From assembly GCA_037074705.1 (NCBI GenBank), contig CM073591.1, positions 93,035,532 through 93,099,531 of the forward strand: DNA of 64,000 nucleotides. Direction: 5' to 3'. Shown here one piece after another: positions 37,003 through 47,634 of this stretch; the stretch's first letter is position 1; the number at the start of each line of letters is the position of its first letter. This DNA is from Zhengitettix transpicula (lineage: Eukaryota; Arthropoda; Insecta; Orthoptera; Tetrigidae). Made by a program: the position numbers and the translations under genes. The notes beneath the pieces are model-generated. The model did no database searches. It saw only the letters and a program-made list of their open reading frames with translations, and was not told the DNA's origin.

Positions 37003-37775
37003 CATTGGTAATCTCTACTATACACTATAATTCAGTCATCCAAAAAGTTTTGTTTACTTAAAACTTCCTGTTTTATTGAAAAGCTGTTTTTAATCAACTT
37101 TATCAATTTTGCATGTTTTTAATATCACAAAATATACGTTATAACATCTTTCATGATTATAATGCATAATTACAATTACTACTTACAAAAAAATCGTATG
37201 CTATATCCGTCGCAGCGTGTTAAAAGAAGAATGATTACAAATATAGTTATTTATTTATATTACTAAATTTCTTTGATTTTTTAAAGTATCTCACTGTTGA
37301 CTTAATTTTAATAAATTTTGTGTACATACATACTCTGTAGTAAATAATTATATTCTGAAATAAATTACTAAATTATTTAGTCTGTGTCAACATTATTGAG
37401 AATTATGCCAAACCATTCTTCGCAAATTATTTTTCTATGATTACGTAACCAAAAAAATTATTACACTTTTCAGAGAATTATTTTGTATTTTATATTTTTT
37501 TAGTTTGTTGTGACCCGGTCCACAGTATTTTCTTTCACTTCTTGACGTTTCGCCTTTTGTTGCCATTTTGTAGAGATATTGTTTGTAGTTAGGTAGTTAC
37601 CAAAATAAAGTTAACGTTTTCAAAATGTTTCGTCTTGTAATATATTCAGTACCATTTACAAAATGTATTATTCTGAGATTTACACTATCCGTGTTCAGTA
37701 TAAGAATAAAGTTGCCATTGGCCACTAAAAATGGATAATCTTCAACGAAGAACGCAATCTTTCTCGCTGTAAAGA
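37003..37775. other. AT-rich stretch, nothing seen
   Basis: No feature can be supported. Confidence 0.5.
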
Positions 37776-37951
37776 ATGAATAAAATCTTCTCGGGCTTCA
37801 AACAGAGTGAAAAATTGAATCCGCGACGTTTCTATGACGTTCACTGTCATCGCCTTATAGAAATTGTTAGGAGACTATGACACTGAACGTCATCGAAACG
37901 TCGCGGATTTAATTTTTCACTCGGGTAGAAGCTCGAGAAGATTTTTTCAAT
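37776..37951. repeat. Long imperfect palindrome (foldback element)
   Basis: Two arms of about 70 bp face each other across a spacer of about 25 bp. The left arm includes aatccgcgacgtttctatga. The right arm includes tcatcgaaacgtcgcggatt. The arms differ at scattered positions. Each arm contains a short stem-loop (atgac...gtcat) directly before gaaacgtcgcgg. It resembles the inverted-dimer structure at 53667-53849 with a different sequence. Confidence 0.8.
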
Positions 37952-38412
37952 CCTTAACGACTTGTATGAAAAATGTCTGAATGAAGTCTCTAAATGAAAC
38001 TATTGCGACAAAAAGCAGAAAAATTCTGACGCGAAGGTCCATGCAGCCTAAGTCATGTTACTTTCTTATTCAATCGTCTTTTTCCAAGAAACTACGGCTG
38101 ATTTTGGAATGTGACCTCGACAGATAATATTAAACTCATTCTTCTGTAATGCCATGAACTTCCAACCTCGTACGTAAACTGGATCTCAAAATATAAAATA
38201 AATATGTGAAACCCAGAAAGATTAACTAGAATCGCTCCTATCGTATAAGCAAAAGCGTAAAAATTTTAATACCTAAATAACGCAAAGAATTGAAGAATTT
38301 TTGTAGCTAAGATAATTTATTCTGGGGGAGTTTATTTTTATGAACGATAATGGCTGCCAATCAGGTTATAATCGTATATATCGTGATTTAAATGCTTAAA
38401 TTACATATATTC

Positions 38413-39469
38413 TGTAATATACACAAATGGAGGTCGTTAATTAAATAAAAAATTAATAAAATTTACTAACAATTTTTTTATTGTGGCAATAATTTAAAAA
38501 CAATTACAAATTTAAAATCTCAGGGTCTTCACTGGGTTTGATAATGGACACATTAATTATGTTTAAAAATCTTACTAACAAACAAATCGCAATTAAAAGA
38601 AAAGAAATTTACTTGACCATTAAACTTGAACAAAATTTAAAATGAGAACGAAATTAAGAAGTAAAAGATTAGAATGAATTAACAATTTAAACGGAGAACT
38701 AAATCTGACGTCTATCTTTCAATTACGTTTACATAATTAATTGTTTTGTAAATTGTTACTCACACCTGACAAGCATTCCAGCATACCTTTCATTTTACAC
38801 TGATTCTAAACTCACAGATTTTACACTTATTCTAAGCCAAAATTTTATATGATGTCAGGAACTCGGATGATCCTCCCCTTTTGTTGTCGGCTACCTGTTG
38901 ACTGCTTGCCTTAGGTGAATTCTGCTTGCCTTAGGCGAATTCCTTGGTCTGTAGATTTGCCAGTCTTTACTGCATTTGACTCAAACTGAAATTTTACTAC
39001 TTCTGGCCGGCTATGGACACAAAACTGCTTTTACTTAACAAGTTTCGACGTTATACTCTCATGAGTGTTTTACTTTGACCTCAGAAATGTCCAGGCACAA
39101 ACTAACTCTGTTAAATCCTAATTGCCGACTCTGTTGAATTCTCCTCCAACTAACAGTTATACCTTGACGATGTCTTTCCGCGAACTGCCTCTCTCAATAT
39201 TTTCCTGCGAACAGATTCTCACAATATTTTCCTGCGAACTGATTCTCACAATATTTTACTGCGAAATCTATCTCACAATATCTTCCTGCGAACTGAACTT
39301 TCGTCTCGCATTTTAGCGCGCAATACGTCGTTTTTCGGACCTTCCGACAAAGGAACAGAGCTGGGATTTTGTATTATTGTTTCAGAAGCTCCAGCCGCTA
39401 TAATGGGTTTCTCAAACAATTTAAATTTTTATGTTGAAACAATTAATGTACTAATTAATTGGCATTACA
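38413..39469 (-). mobile_element. Solo LTR, family B, copy B3
   Basis: The element starts tgtaatatacac and ends aattggcattaca. The flanking 4-mers attc and atac agree at three of four positions. Sense is minus. Shared landmarks are cccagtgaagaccctgag (near 38530), GTGAGTA (plus 38757-38763) and a GGTATGCTGG counterpart of GGTACCAG. A four-unit minisatellite of about 29 bp (ctcacaatattttcctgcga) lies at about 39190-39300 and explains the repetitive 64-residue frame there. Confidence 0.78.
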
Positions 39470-40913
39470 ATACTTAAAAAAGTAACTTTCATTATAGAGC
39501 TTTATTATGTTTCCTTCCAAATAATCACTTTGATTGGTTACTTCCTCTTCTTATGTTCAGATCTTTCATCTCATTTTGAAATGCAGGTTTCGCCTAGGTG
39601 TTTGAAAGCTTGAGACTGTTTGCACCCTTTGATGATTAAAGTTTCAAAGTGATGTAGCATGATTTGCCTTCGTACTTCAGACATGGTACTATTTTTTTTC
39701 ACATATCTGTAATTATACCATTTGGAAATAGGAATATTCCTATACTCGTGCTGGGTACATTACGGCTACAATTTCCATTTCCAGTTTTGGTGGGATGTTG
39801 AAGCAGCTAGCTGTGTCTTCCTCTGTCAACGCCGTGTCTTTACGACCTCCTTGAGCCTCTTATCAAACACAAACAGCCAGACGCCTTACACTCAAAGTCA
39901 GCTTATAACGTCCCAATGGAATAAAAATAGCCAGCATAGGCAATTCCCGGCCACATATATTAGGTCTCCGCCGATCTCATAGTAATGGTCCATTTTCTGA
40001 ACAGCCCATCGCTCTAAATATTCAGTATAAGATTTGGAAAGCTTTACATGGCAACGAGATATCCTTACTGCAATAAACCATAAAAGAAGTTATATTTTCC
40101 ATTTAAGAGGTTGCGGGGCAGCTCCAGTGCTTCCGTGTTTAAATTACTCCTACAATTGGCAAGAGCGGCTAGCCCAAAAACTCGCCTTGAAATCAAGAAA
40201 AAATTATATTTAATCAAGAATTATGGTTCAATAAAACCTTTCAATAAACTTTTTTCCCTGATTTTTCTTCTGAGAAATGTCTTACTCCGACAGTATTCGG
40301 TACATAGATTTCATTTTTCTAAATTTTTAAGAAATTTTAAATAATAAATTAATTTTGTTTTTGCAGGACTTCATATTCGGTAAAAATTAACAAATGTCAA
40401 AAAATTATACATTTCTAATTTAAAATGGATCTAAAAAAGTGAAAAACTTGGGTTAAATTAAGAGACTTTCTATTAGAATAAACTGAAGTAACCAGCAGGA
40501 AATAATTTCCAGGGTACATTTTCTGTAGCTGGTTTCGAAGAAATAAGAGCAAAAATATATTCATCATTGTAAGAGAAGTACAATATGAAAGACCGGGAAT
40601 TATACAATGCAACGTTAGCAGTGAAACAAAAACTATCGTATTATTCTATGTTAGTTGAGGCTGACTTTGTGAAACTTTTTTGCTCAGAATATTCGCTATT
40701 GCATGCCTGAGGCGTTATTGCGAATTCCGTTATTATTTCAGTAAACTTCGAAGCTTTCATAAGTAAATTAGAGAAAAAAATTATTGTGATTGTTTATTTA
40801 ACTGTCGTATTACAGTTTATGTGAATTTTGAATAACATTTAAATGCTTTTAATTAATAGTGCAGGTAATTATTACGGTATAAATGATTTGTAGAGAAAGT
40901 TATCGAGTTTCCA
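39470..40913. other. AT-rich stretch, nothing seen
   Basis: Small frames at 39722-39982, 40111-40344 and 40415-40612 carry no domain. No shared repeats were identified. Confidence 0.45.
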
Positions 40914-41024
40914 CATGGTCACAACATCGATTAAAACCGGACATTTCGACGAGACTAGGCTAGTAACTGACGACAGAGATTTGTGTCGTCGAAACGTCAC
41001 GTTTTAATCAATGTTGTATTGGTA
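40914..41024. repeat. Short foldback element with hammerhead-like core motif
   Basis: The arms acaacatcgattaaaac and gttttaatcaatgttgt face each other across about 65 bp that includes cgtcgaaacgtcacg. On the plus strand CTGACGA (40967-40973) is followed by 17 nt and GAAAC (40991-40995). It is similar in plan to the repeats at 37776 and 53667. Confidence 0.7.
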
Positions 41025-41960
41025 GTCTGCGATTAAATTTAATTTCCTTTATGATTCCTAGTTTATATCGACAAGCCTTTTACAGCGGTTTCTTGTACCT
41101 TTATCTTTCACTGCCTTAAGAAACGACAACGTTACTGATACCGACACACGATTTAAAAGTGTATTGTGTTATTTATTCTTTTTTGGATACCTTAGTCTCA
41201 TTAGCAGACTTCTTGCCTACAAACTGAAGATGTCTCCAAGCCCAAGCCTTTACGCTGATTATCACGGCTTCAGAACCAAGCTGGTATAATACGTTAGATT
41301 TAAAGAAGTGTATGTAAATTCAAGTATTAAGTTCGGATATACATTTCAAATTTATACGCGTTATATCTTATATCCTTGATTCTTTTCATCTGTATTGGAT
41401 GACTGTAACTTAACGAAAATTATAAAACTGTGTATTACTTCCGCTTGACAGATTGCTTACCCATTTTCTCATATAAGAGTTGATATGAATTTGTGCGGAA
41501 GTTGGTATTTCATGCATCGTTGAGGTACAGATGATTGAAATTTATTAAATTAATTTGTTATATGCCCGACTCGTTAATATCCTATAACGTTTGTAAAATT
41601 TGATATTCAAGGATCAATATCAGAGTTTAACATATGGGTATAAATTTGTTCTTAGTTAATTGTTCAAAGTAATAGATGGACTTTTCAGGTTTATGCCAAA
41701 AAATATTTTTTTTAATACCCAATTAAATGTTGGATTTAAAGCAAAGAATAGTAGGAAAGCAAATAAACTCATAATAAAGATGTAACAAGAACGCAAACCA
41801 ATAAGCAGAACAAATAAATCGCAATATTATCTTGTTTTCGGTTTTTAATGGATATAATGAAGGTAGATCAAGCTTAGATTTCTCTTACGTAAAAATACTC
41901 GCTGCTTGAAAATTTTCTGTCTTCTTAATCTGAGGTCAATGTCGTCTTTTAAATCAATAT

Positions 41961-42279
41961 TGTTTTTCTTCGATGAATTTAGTTTCAGTACCTGTTCTTT
42001 TCCGTTTATTTTTAACTTTCACATGAATTTTATAATAATTTATTTTTAGTAATACCTGACTCAGGTTTTAAAGGCACTTTGAATTTCTTTAAATCAGTAG
42101 TAATTATTATACAGTCGTTCTGTGGTGAAGTCTGGTGTGGAAGTCGGAAATTGAGAGGTGGACAAAGAACAGCGTGGCAGACATATAGATCTGGCCAAAA
42201 AATTTACAAGTATTAAATTTGAGTATACAGTTTTGGACAGTAAACTATTCGTACTGCAAGGAGTAGCCTAATAAATAAC

Positions 42280-42319
<40 letters not shown>

Positions 42320-43559
42320 GGCAACAGGCTACATGAGGGTGATCCACATTGGGCAACTCCCCTTTAATAGCATAGGAAGGGATTAGAAAGGGGGGATGCG
42401 GAAGGGTAGAGGAAGGTAGCCAAGGGTTAACTAGGGCCCCCGGGCTATGATTTAAGGATCCTACCCGGCATTCGCCTAAAGAAATGCAGGGAAAACCCTA
42501 GAAAAACCTGCATCGGGTAGGTCGGGCATTTGGTACTTGTCCCACGCCCTTCCGATAGCGGGAGAGGAATTTGCTGTGGGGACGCAGCATTTACTTCTCC
42601 GTGCCTCGACCAGTTTAGGAGGCAGCTGGCCGACTATTCCAATAGGAATAGCGGACAACTCTTGCCGTATGCCCAAGGTCTGCGACCCCGGAACATACAC
42701 CTCTCAAAACAGACCGAGGTGCCTCGGCATGTGGGAACCTTAGTTCAAAAAAAACCAGAGAGATATGAGAGCATCCCCAAAGGTAGCCCCCGCCAGAGCT
42801 CTCTGGGAAGGTTCACCTGCGAGAAATCCTCTCGCAGGCTTGATGTAAATAACGCCATAATAAAATTTCTATAAGTACCGTGACCGTCGTCAATTCAACA
42901 GAGAGACAATTTTGTAAAAATCTGTCCAAGGAGCAGATGAGAGACTCGAAAGTTACGACCGTGTTTTTGTTTAATCAAGTGTAAATTCAGTGATTTTATG
43001 GCATTTTAGTGTGAATTGTGAGGTGATCCGTAGCCGAAGAGAGTTAAGTCTGGTACCAGCCAATGTGTTGTAAGTACAAACAAATTTAACATGTTTTGTA
43101 AACGAAAATTAAAGTTAAAGTCGTCAGATTTCGCTTTCTCATTTTTGTTTGATTGTTTAACTTCTTAGTTTAAAAAGGAATTTGACTGTTAACGTAAATA
43201 TAAAGGTTGTTTCTTTACTTAGAAAGCCCAGTTAAATAACCCTGAGAAAAGAGTTGTAAAATCTATAATAATTGAAAAACGTTAAATGTAATTAATATCA
43301 TATAAAATATTGTAAATTTCAACTGAATAAAAGTAAATTGTCTTGTAAAGTTCAAAGAATGTCGTAATTATTTTGAAATCCTTCACTATAAATAAAAAAT
43401 AAATATAATTGTTTCATAAACGAACTACCGAGTTAAATTCATGGAAATAATCTTTGTTTAAATCAATTCATTTAATTAATATATTTTTAATCATTACATT
43501 TGGTGCCTCAACGTGGGCCAAATTCATTTTAATTAATTAATCCCATTGTGTTTATTACA
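41961..43559 (+). mobile_element. Solo LTR, family B, copy B4, interrupted by retroposon A9
   Basis: The right part (42859-43559) is certain family B. It contains tctggtaccagcc (43050-43062), gtaagta (43070-43076), gtcgtcagatttcg, aaagcccagttaaataacc, an attaca-tt-tggtgcc junction at 43493-43507, and the terminus tttattaca at 43559 followed by atat. The left end is inferred. A TG at 41961 preceded by atat would give the expected length of about 1.0 kb after removing A9, but the sequence there does not obviously match other B starts. Confidence 0.6.
42285..42845 (-). mobile_element. Family A retroposon copy A9, full length and youngest
   Basis: A perfect 13-bp duplication taaataacgccat brackets the copy (42272-42284 and 42846-42858). 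The left end is an unbroken run of 33 T (poly(A) in sense). The sense 5' end has the perfect single hairpin cctgcgaga...tctcgcagg. The intact tail and duplication indicate a recent insertion, so this copy best defines the family boundaries. The element is about 528 bp plus tail. The 74-residue sense frame (42700-42476) is intact. The antisense frames at 42530-42874 are by-products. Confidence 0.95.
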
Positions 43560-45051
43560 ATATATTTAATAATGAAATATTGTGATTAAAAAGAACATTT
43601 TAATTTATTTTTAAAATGAATTTATTTATTACAATTTAAATTATTCAAATAAAATATATTCCATTCTCTCGGTTTTCTTGGTGGATCCTAAATCGAGACA
43701 ATATTCACTGCTTGCTATAAATGAATCGACTGACAAGTCTAAATCGATATCAAATAAAATTCGACGACCTTTCATATGCTACCGTAAAACTAATAATAGC
43801 TGAAAACATGGTGAACGTTAAGCAAGTACGTGGCTCATCTGAATGTTGTGCTTCGCTATTGTGTTATCTCCAACTGTTTCCTCGCTGAAATTTACGGGCT
43901 TCTGTGAACTGCTTCCCAACTGTTGCACTCGGACTCTCAGGTTCGTTGAATGAATATCTGTCTAACTCTTAGTCGGACGTATCTCTGATAGTTTGATTCC
44001 CTGGTAGGTTTATATATACATTTTGAGTAACGCGCAACATCAACTTGGTTGTCCAATCATTTCGATTAAACGATTATCGCCATTCATCTCCCTGTCTCTT
44101 AAAAAAAATCCACTGCCAACAACATCCATTTGTTCTTTATGTTTTGTGGGATTCTCAACTATTCCGACTCGGCCTTTACATGGTTTATCTGGCACCTGGT
44201 TCTCAAACAAAGAGTCTGTTTCTGCCTAGTGCTGTGATTTGAAGTGGTTTTCCTAATCCCTCAGTCTGCCTGGAATTTATTTTTATCATTTTATCTGCCA
44301 ATAGCTACTTTCACCAAAAATAAATTTATTCGATGCATTCATAGAATTTATACTTCATTGATTTATTTAATAAGTGTTTTGGCGCGAAATCGTTCATTAC
44401 AAAGTTTTAATGAAAATTTCGTCTGTCACAAGACATCATGACAACTGCTTGAACACACAATCTGGACGGTGATCAATACAACCTTCTTTCTTGATCTTTT
44501 AGAATGTTCGGCCTTATTTATTTCACATTCGCATCGGAGCGCTGGTCATTACCACAATCGGCGGAAGCTGTTAGTCTGATAGACGATTACAAACGGTAAA
44601 TAGGTGATGGTGACAGCTAGAAATTAGCACTTTAGTACGACAGTTTTCAGAAGAAATAATATTTTGTTTCAAAAAATACAATAAAAATAATTAAACATAT
44701 AAAAATTATTTTTCTGGTAAAGTAATCTCATATAACCTGTTAAAAATATAAAAAATTGCGTGTAGAAACGTTTCTTAAATTTTCGGTTTAAAATTAAAAG
44801 TTTCATAATGAACAGGCATATTGATTTTAAATTCTGGTTGTGTTAATAATCTATTTTACAGGAATATTTGTACTGAAACTAGTCAGTTGCGTCTTTATTT
44901 TTTATGAATAACATACTTGTTATGAAATATGAAAGAAATATGGAACTATAAAAATATTTGCTTTAATTTTATAGTACTGAGAATAAGTTAAGCGTACAGT
45001 TAATGGTACGAATCAATTGGAACCTGAATAAAGAAATGAACAGTAATATAT
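43560..45051. other. AT-rich stretch, nothing seen
   Basis: Frames at 44023-44441 overlap each other in several phases without domains. No shared repeats were found. Confidence 0.45.
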
Positions 45052-45689
45052 TGTAATGATGAGCCTTTATTACTAAAAATAAAATAAACTTTATTACATG
45101 AAAATACAAAAATACATTAAAAAAATATTATTGGGCGCCAGCAGATATACATTGGTCTGCAAAAAATTAACATTAGCTCCGGCTTGGTTATAAAAAAATC
45201 CTCCTTCTCTACTGGGTAATGTGGGCGGCTCGGTAGCTATTCAAGAACAGAGCCTATTTCTGCACTGTGTAAAAAAATTCAACTTTTGAAGGCACTTTAC
45301 AGAAATGGTGATCCTTACTTTAACTGGTGGCGTCAGCCGACTTGCAGTGGGTCACTGGTCTTGTAGTCTGCAGCACATCTTCTTCGGCCTCCCCGCGATG
45401 GACGTCTCTCCAAAAACTTTGTTACTTCCCGCTCGCCTGAATTTTCCATCTTCTCACCTTTCTCACTCCACTTTCAGTCCTCTCTCTGTCTGTCTGCCTG
45501 CGTCTCCTCTACTTTCACCCGGGTTCGGAGTATTTATTCGTACTCGCCCCCCCCCCAAACGAAGCAAAAAAAGGGTCGCGTACCCGCGATTTCTTTTGGC
45601 CTCTCGGGCAGGCACACGTGCACGTTTAATGTATTCCTTCTCAGGCCCGCGGACACAAGGGCGGCCACTTAAGGTTGTTATTCACTACA
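45052..45689 (-). mobile_element. Solo LTR, family C, copy C2
   Basis: This is close in sequence to C1 (21098-21826). The ends are tgtaatgatgag...ttcactaca with atat duplicated at 45048-45051 and 45690-45693. It lacks the nested 89-bp insertion of C1. In sense, two aataaa signals lie just inside the 3' end (tagtaataaaggctcatc). TGGCGCCCAA (plus 45131-45140) lies about 80 bp inside. The 137-residue frame at 45305-45718 runs through the LTR and is not a gene. Confidence 0.82.
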
Positions 45690-45998
45690 ATATATATATT
45701 TTCCGAAGGAGGTTGTAATAGAAATCAGGCTTTGTTCTGTAATCATATACAATTTATGGAATTAAAAAAATCTTGGAGGAGTTTGCGAAATTTTAAATTC
45801 TAAATGAGTCAGACAAAAAAACGCAGATGAGCTATCGATATATAGTTCGGTAGGAAGCATTTATCGTAAAGAAATTACTTGTCAACAAAATGCCATATAT
45901 GTTGTGGTGGTATTTATATAAATGTACTGTAAATTATATAAAAATGGATGTATTTGTTCACAAATGATTTTAAGTACAGAAGAACAAGAAGAAGGTGT

Positions 45999-46217
45999 AT
46001 ACTGGCTATGTATAGGATAATCTACATAGTGGCAAATCCCCTCTTATAGCATAGGAAAGAAATTTGAAAGGGGGCATGTGGAATGGTAGAGGTTGGTAGC
46101 CAACGGTTAACAAGGGCCCCCGGACTATGGTTTAAGGATCCTACCCGGCGATTCGCCTAAAAGTGAAGCAGGGAAAACCCTAGAAAAACCTGCATCAGGT
46201 AGGTCGGGCATTTGGCA
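45999..46217 (-). mobile_element. Family A retroposon copy A10 (truncated)
   Basis: It runs from a diverged terminus (actggctatgtataggataa) to gaaaaacctgcatcaggtag and gtcgggcatttggca. The 5' part is missing. It abuts A11 directly. Confidence 0.82.
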
Positions 46218-46389
46218 TTTTTTTAGGGTAACACGCTACATGAGGGTGATCCACATGGTGACAACTCCCCTTTAATTGCATAGGAAGGTATTTGAAAGGG
46301 GGATGCGGAAGGGTAGAGAAAGGTAACCAAGGGTTAACTAGGGCCCCCGGGATATAGTTTAAGGATCCTACCCGGCATTCGCTTAAAAA
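46218..46389 (-). mobile_element. Family A retroposon copy A11 (truncated)
   Basis: A new T-run (46218-46224), then agggtaacacgctacatgag, continues to ggatcctacccggcattcgc. It is less diverged than A10 and probably inserted next to it later. Confidence 0.85.
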
Positions 46390-46732
46390 TAATGTTTGAC
46401 AATTAAAAATTACTTAATACATATTTTTTTACTTATGAAACCTGCGAGCTACCAATTTAAAGTATCAAAAAGTTAAGTCTATTAAATGGATTAAAAAATC
46501 GCGGTATTAGGAATAAATTGCATTGCTGCATAACATAGCCTTAACGTGGAATATTTCCTGGTAACCTTCAGCAAAATAGTAATTGGTTTCCTCTACTTCG
46601 ATGTTCTCGTAGTAGGCCTACGTTTTCATTGTCGCTGCTGCTATTTCTCTGAAAGAGCTATGTGGCTTACAATTTTGTCTCTGTTTCTCTACTATGTGTT
46701 ACTAGACGCGCAAGCAAAACAAAGATAACATC

Positions 46733-46936
46733 GACCACCTATGGTGTAGAGGTTAGCGTGTCTGCCTCATATCACAGTGGTCCCGGTTTCGAGGGCGAGG
46801 GCATGGATGTTTGTGTGCATGAGAGAAACTCTCCTCAAATCATTCCCCCGACAAGGAAAAATTAGTTCTAATACTGAGTCGCTAATAACCAGAGCTGTTG
46901 ATGCTACTGTAAATAAATCAATATAAAAAAAATGAT
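46733..46936 (+). mobile_element. tRNA-derived SINE family F, copy F1
   Basis: The 5' region is tRNA-like. It has an A-box-like tggtgtagaggttagcgtg, followed about 30 nt later by a B-box-like ggtcccggtttcgaggg. It then runs through a SINE body (ggcatggatgtttgtgtgca, ccccgacaaggaaaaa, gagtcgctaataaccagag) to ctgtaaataaatcaata and an A-rich tail. Such elements are transcribed by Pol III and mobilised by a partner LINE. A shorter relative lies at 32451-32536. The frame at 46662-46865 is incidental. Confidence 0.78.
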
Positions 46937-47045
46937 TAACTTGTCAAAATGTTCAAGAAGAAGAAAACTATCAGATTTTTACTCTCGCCTTTTACTTTAA
47001 AATCGTACCATCTATTGGAAAAAACATCACACTTACCTACGTTGT

Positions 47046-47513
47046 ATAAATGTAATCCACGTGGTGGCAACTCCCCTTTAATAGCATAGGAAGGGATTTG
47101 AAAGGGGGGATACGGAAGATTACAGAAGGGAGCCAAGGGTTAACTAGGGCCTGCCGGGCTGTAGTTGAAGGTATCCGCGTAAACGTTATGCAGGACAAAC
47201 CCTAGAAAACCTGCATGAGGTAGGTCGGTCATTTGGTACTTGTCCCTTCCGATAGCAGGAGAGGGGGTTACTGTGGGGACATTCTCCCTGCCTGGACCAG
47301 TTTAGGAGGGTGTCGGCCGAATTTTCCAATGGGAATAGCGGACAACTCTTACCGTATGCCCAAGGTCTACAACCCCGGAACATATAACTCTCAAATCTGA
47401 CCGAGGTGCCTCGGCTTGTGGGAGACATAGTTCAAATAGCCGGAGAGAGGAGAAGGCATCCCCAAAGGTAGCCCACTCCAGAGCTCTCTGTGAAGGTCAA
47501 CTGCGAATTAACC
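47046..47513 (-). mobile_element. Family A retroposon copy A12 (diverged)
   Basis: It runs from tgtaatccacgtggtggcaa to aaggtagcccactccagagc and a decayed 5' hairpin region (ctgcgaattaaccactcata). Many substitutions and small deletions are present. Confidence 0.83.
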
Positions 47514-47540
47514 ACTCATACGCTTCCTTGTTGAAGGTAG

Positions 47541-47634
47541 TTTTTTTGAACAGTAGGCTGCAAGAGGGTAATCCACATGGTAGCAACTCCTGTTTAATAG
47601 CATATGAAGGGATTTGAAAAGGGACGATCCTACC
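47541..47634 (-). mobile_element. Family A retroposon copy A13 (short, internally deleted)
   Basis: A T-run, then gaacagtaggctgcaagagg, reaches gatttgaaaagggacgatcc, where it jumps to the downstream family sequence gatcctacc. It lies 27 bp from A12, in the same orientation. Confidence 0.75.

Noticed and set aside
39179..39310. CRISPR-like direct repeats
   Set aside because: The units are adjacent, imperfect tandem copies without unique spacers, in a eukaryotic LTR. It is a minisatellite.
42530..42874. 114-residue plus-strand frame (and equivalents at 17027, 52491, 1879, 10735) recurring in several places
   Set aside because: These are antisense readings through family A retroposon copies. 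They recur because the repeat recurs and show no domain.
45305..45718. 137-residue frame with a similar one at 21432-21852
   Set aside because: Both run through family C solo LTRs, antisense to the inferred LTR orientation. The similarity comes from the repeat, not from a gene.
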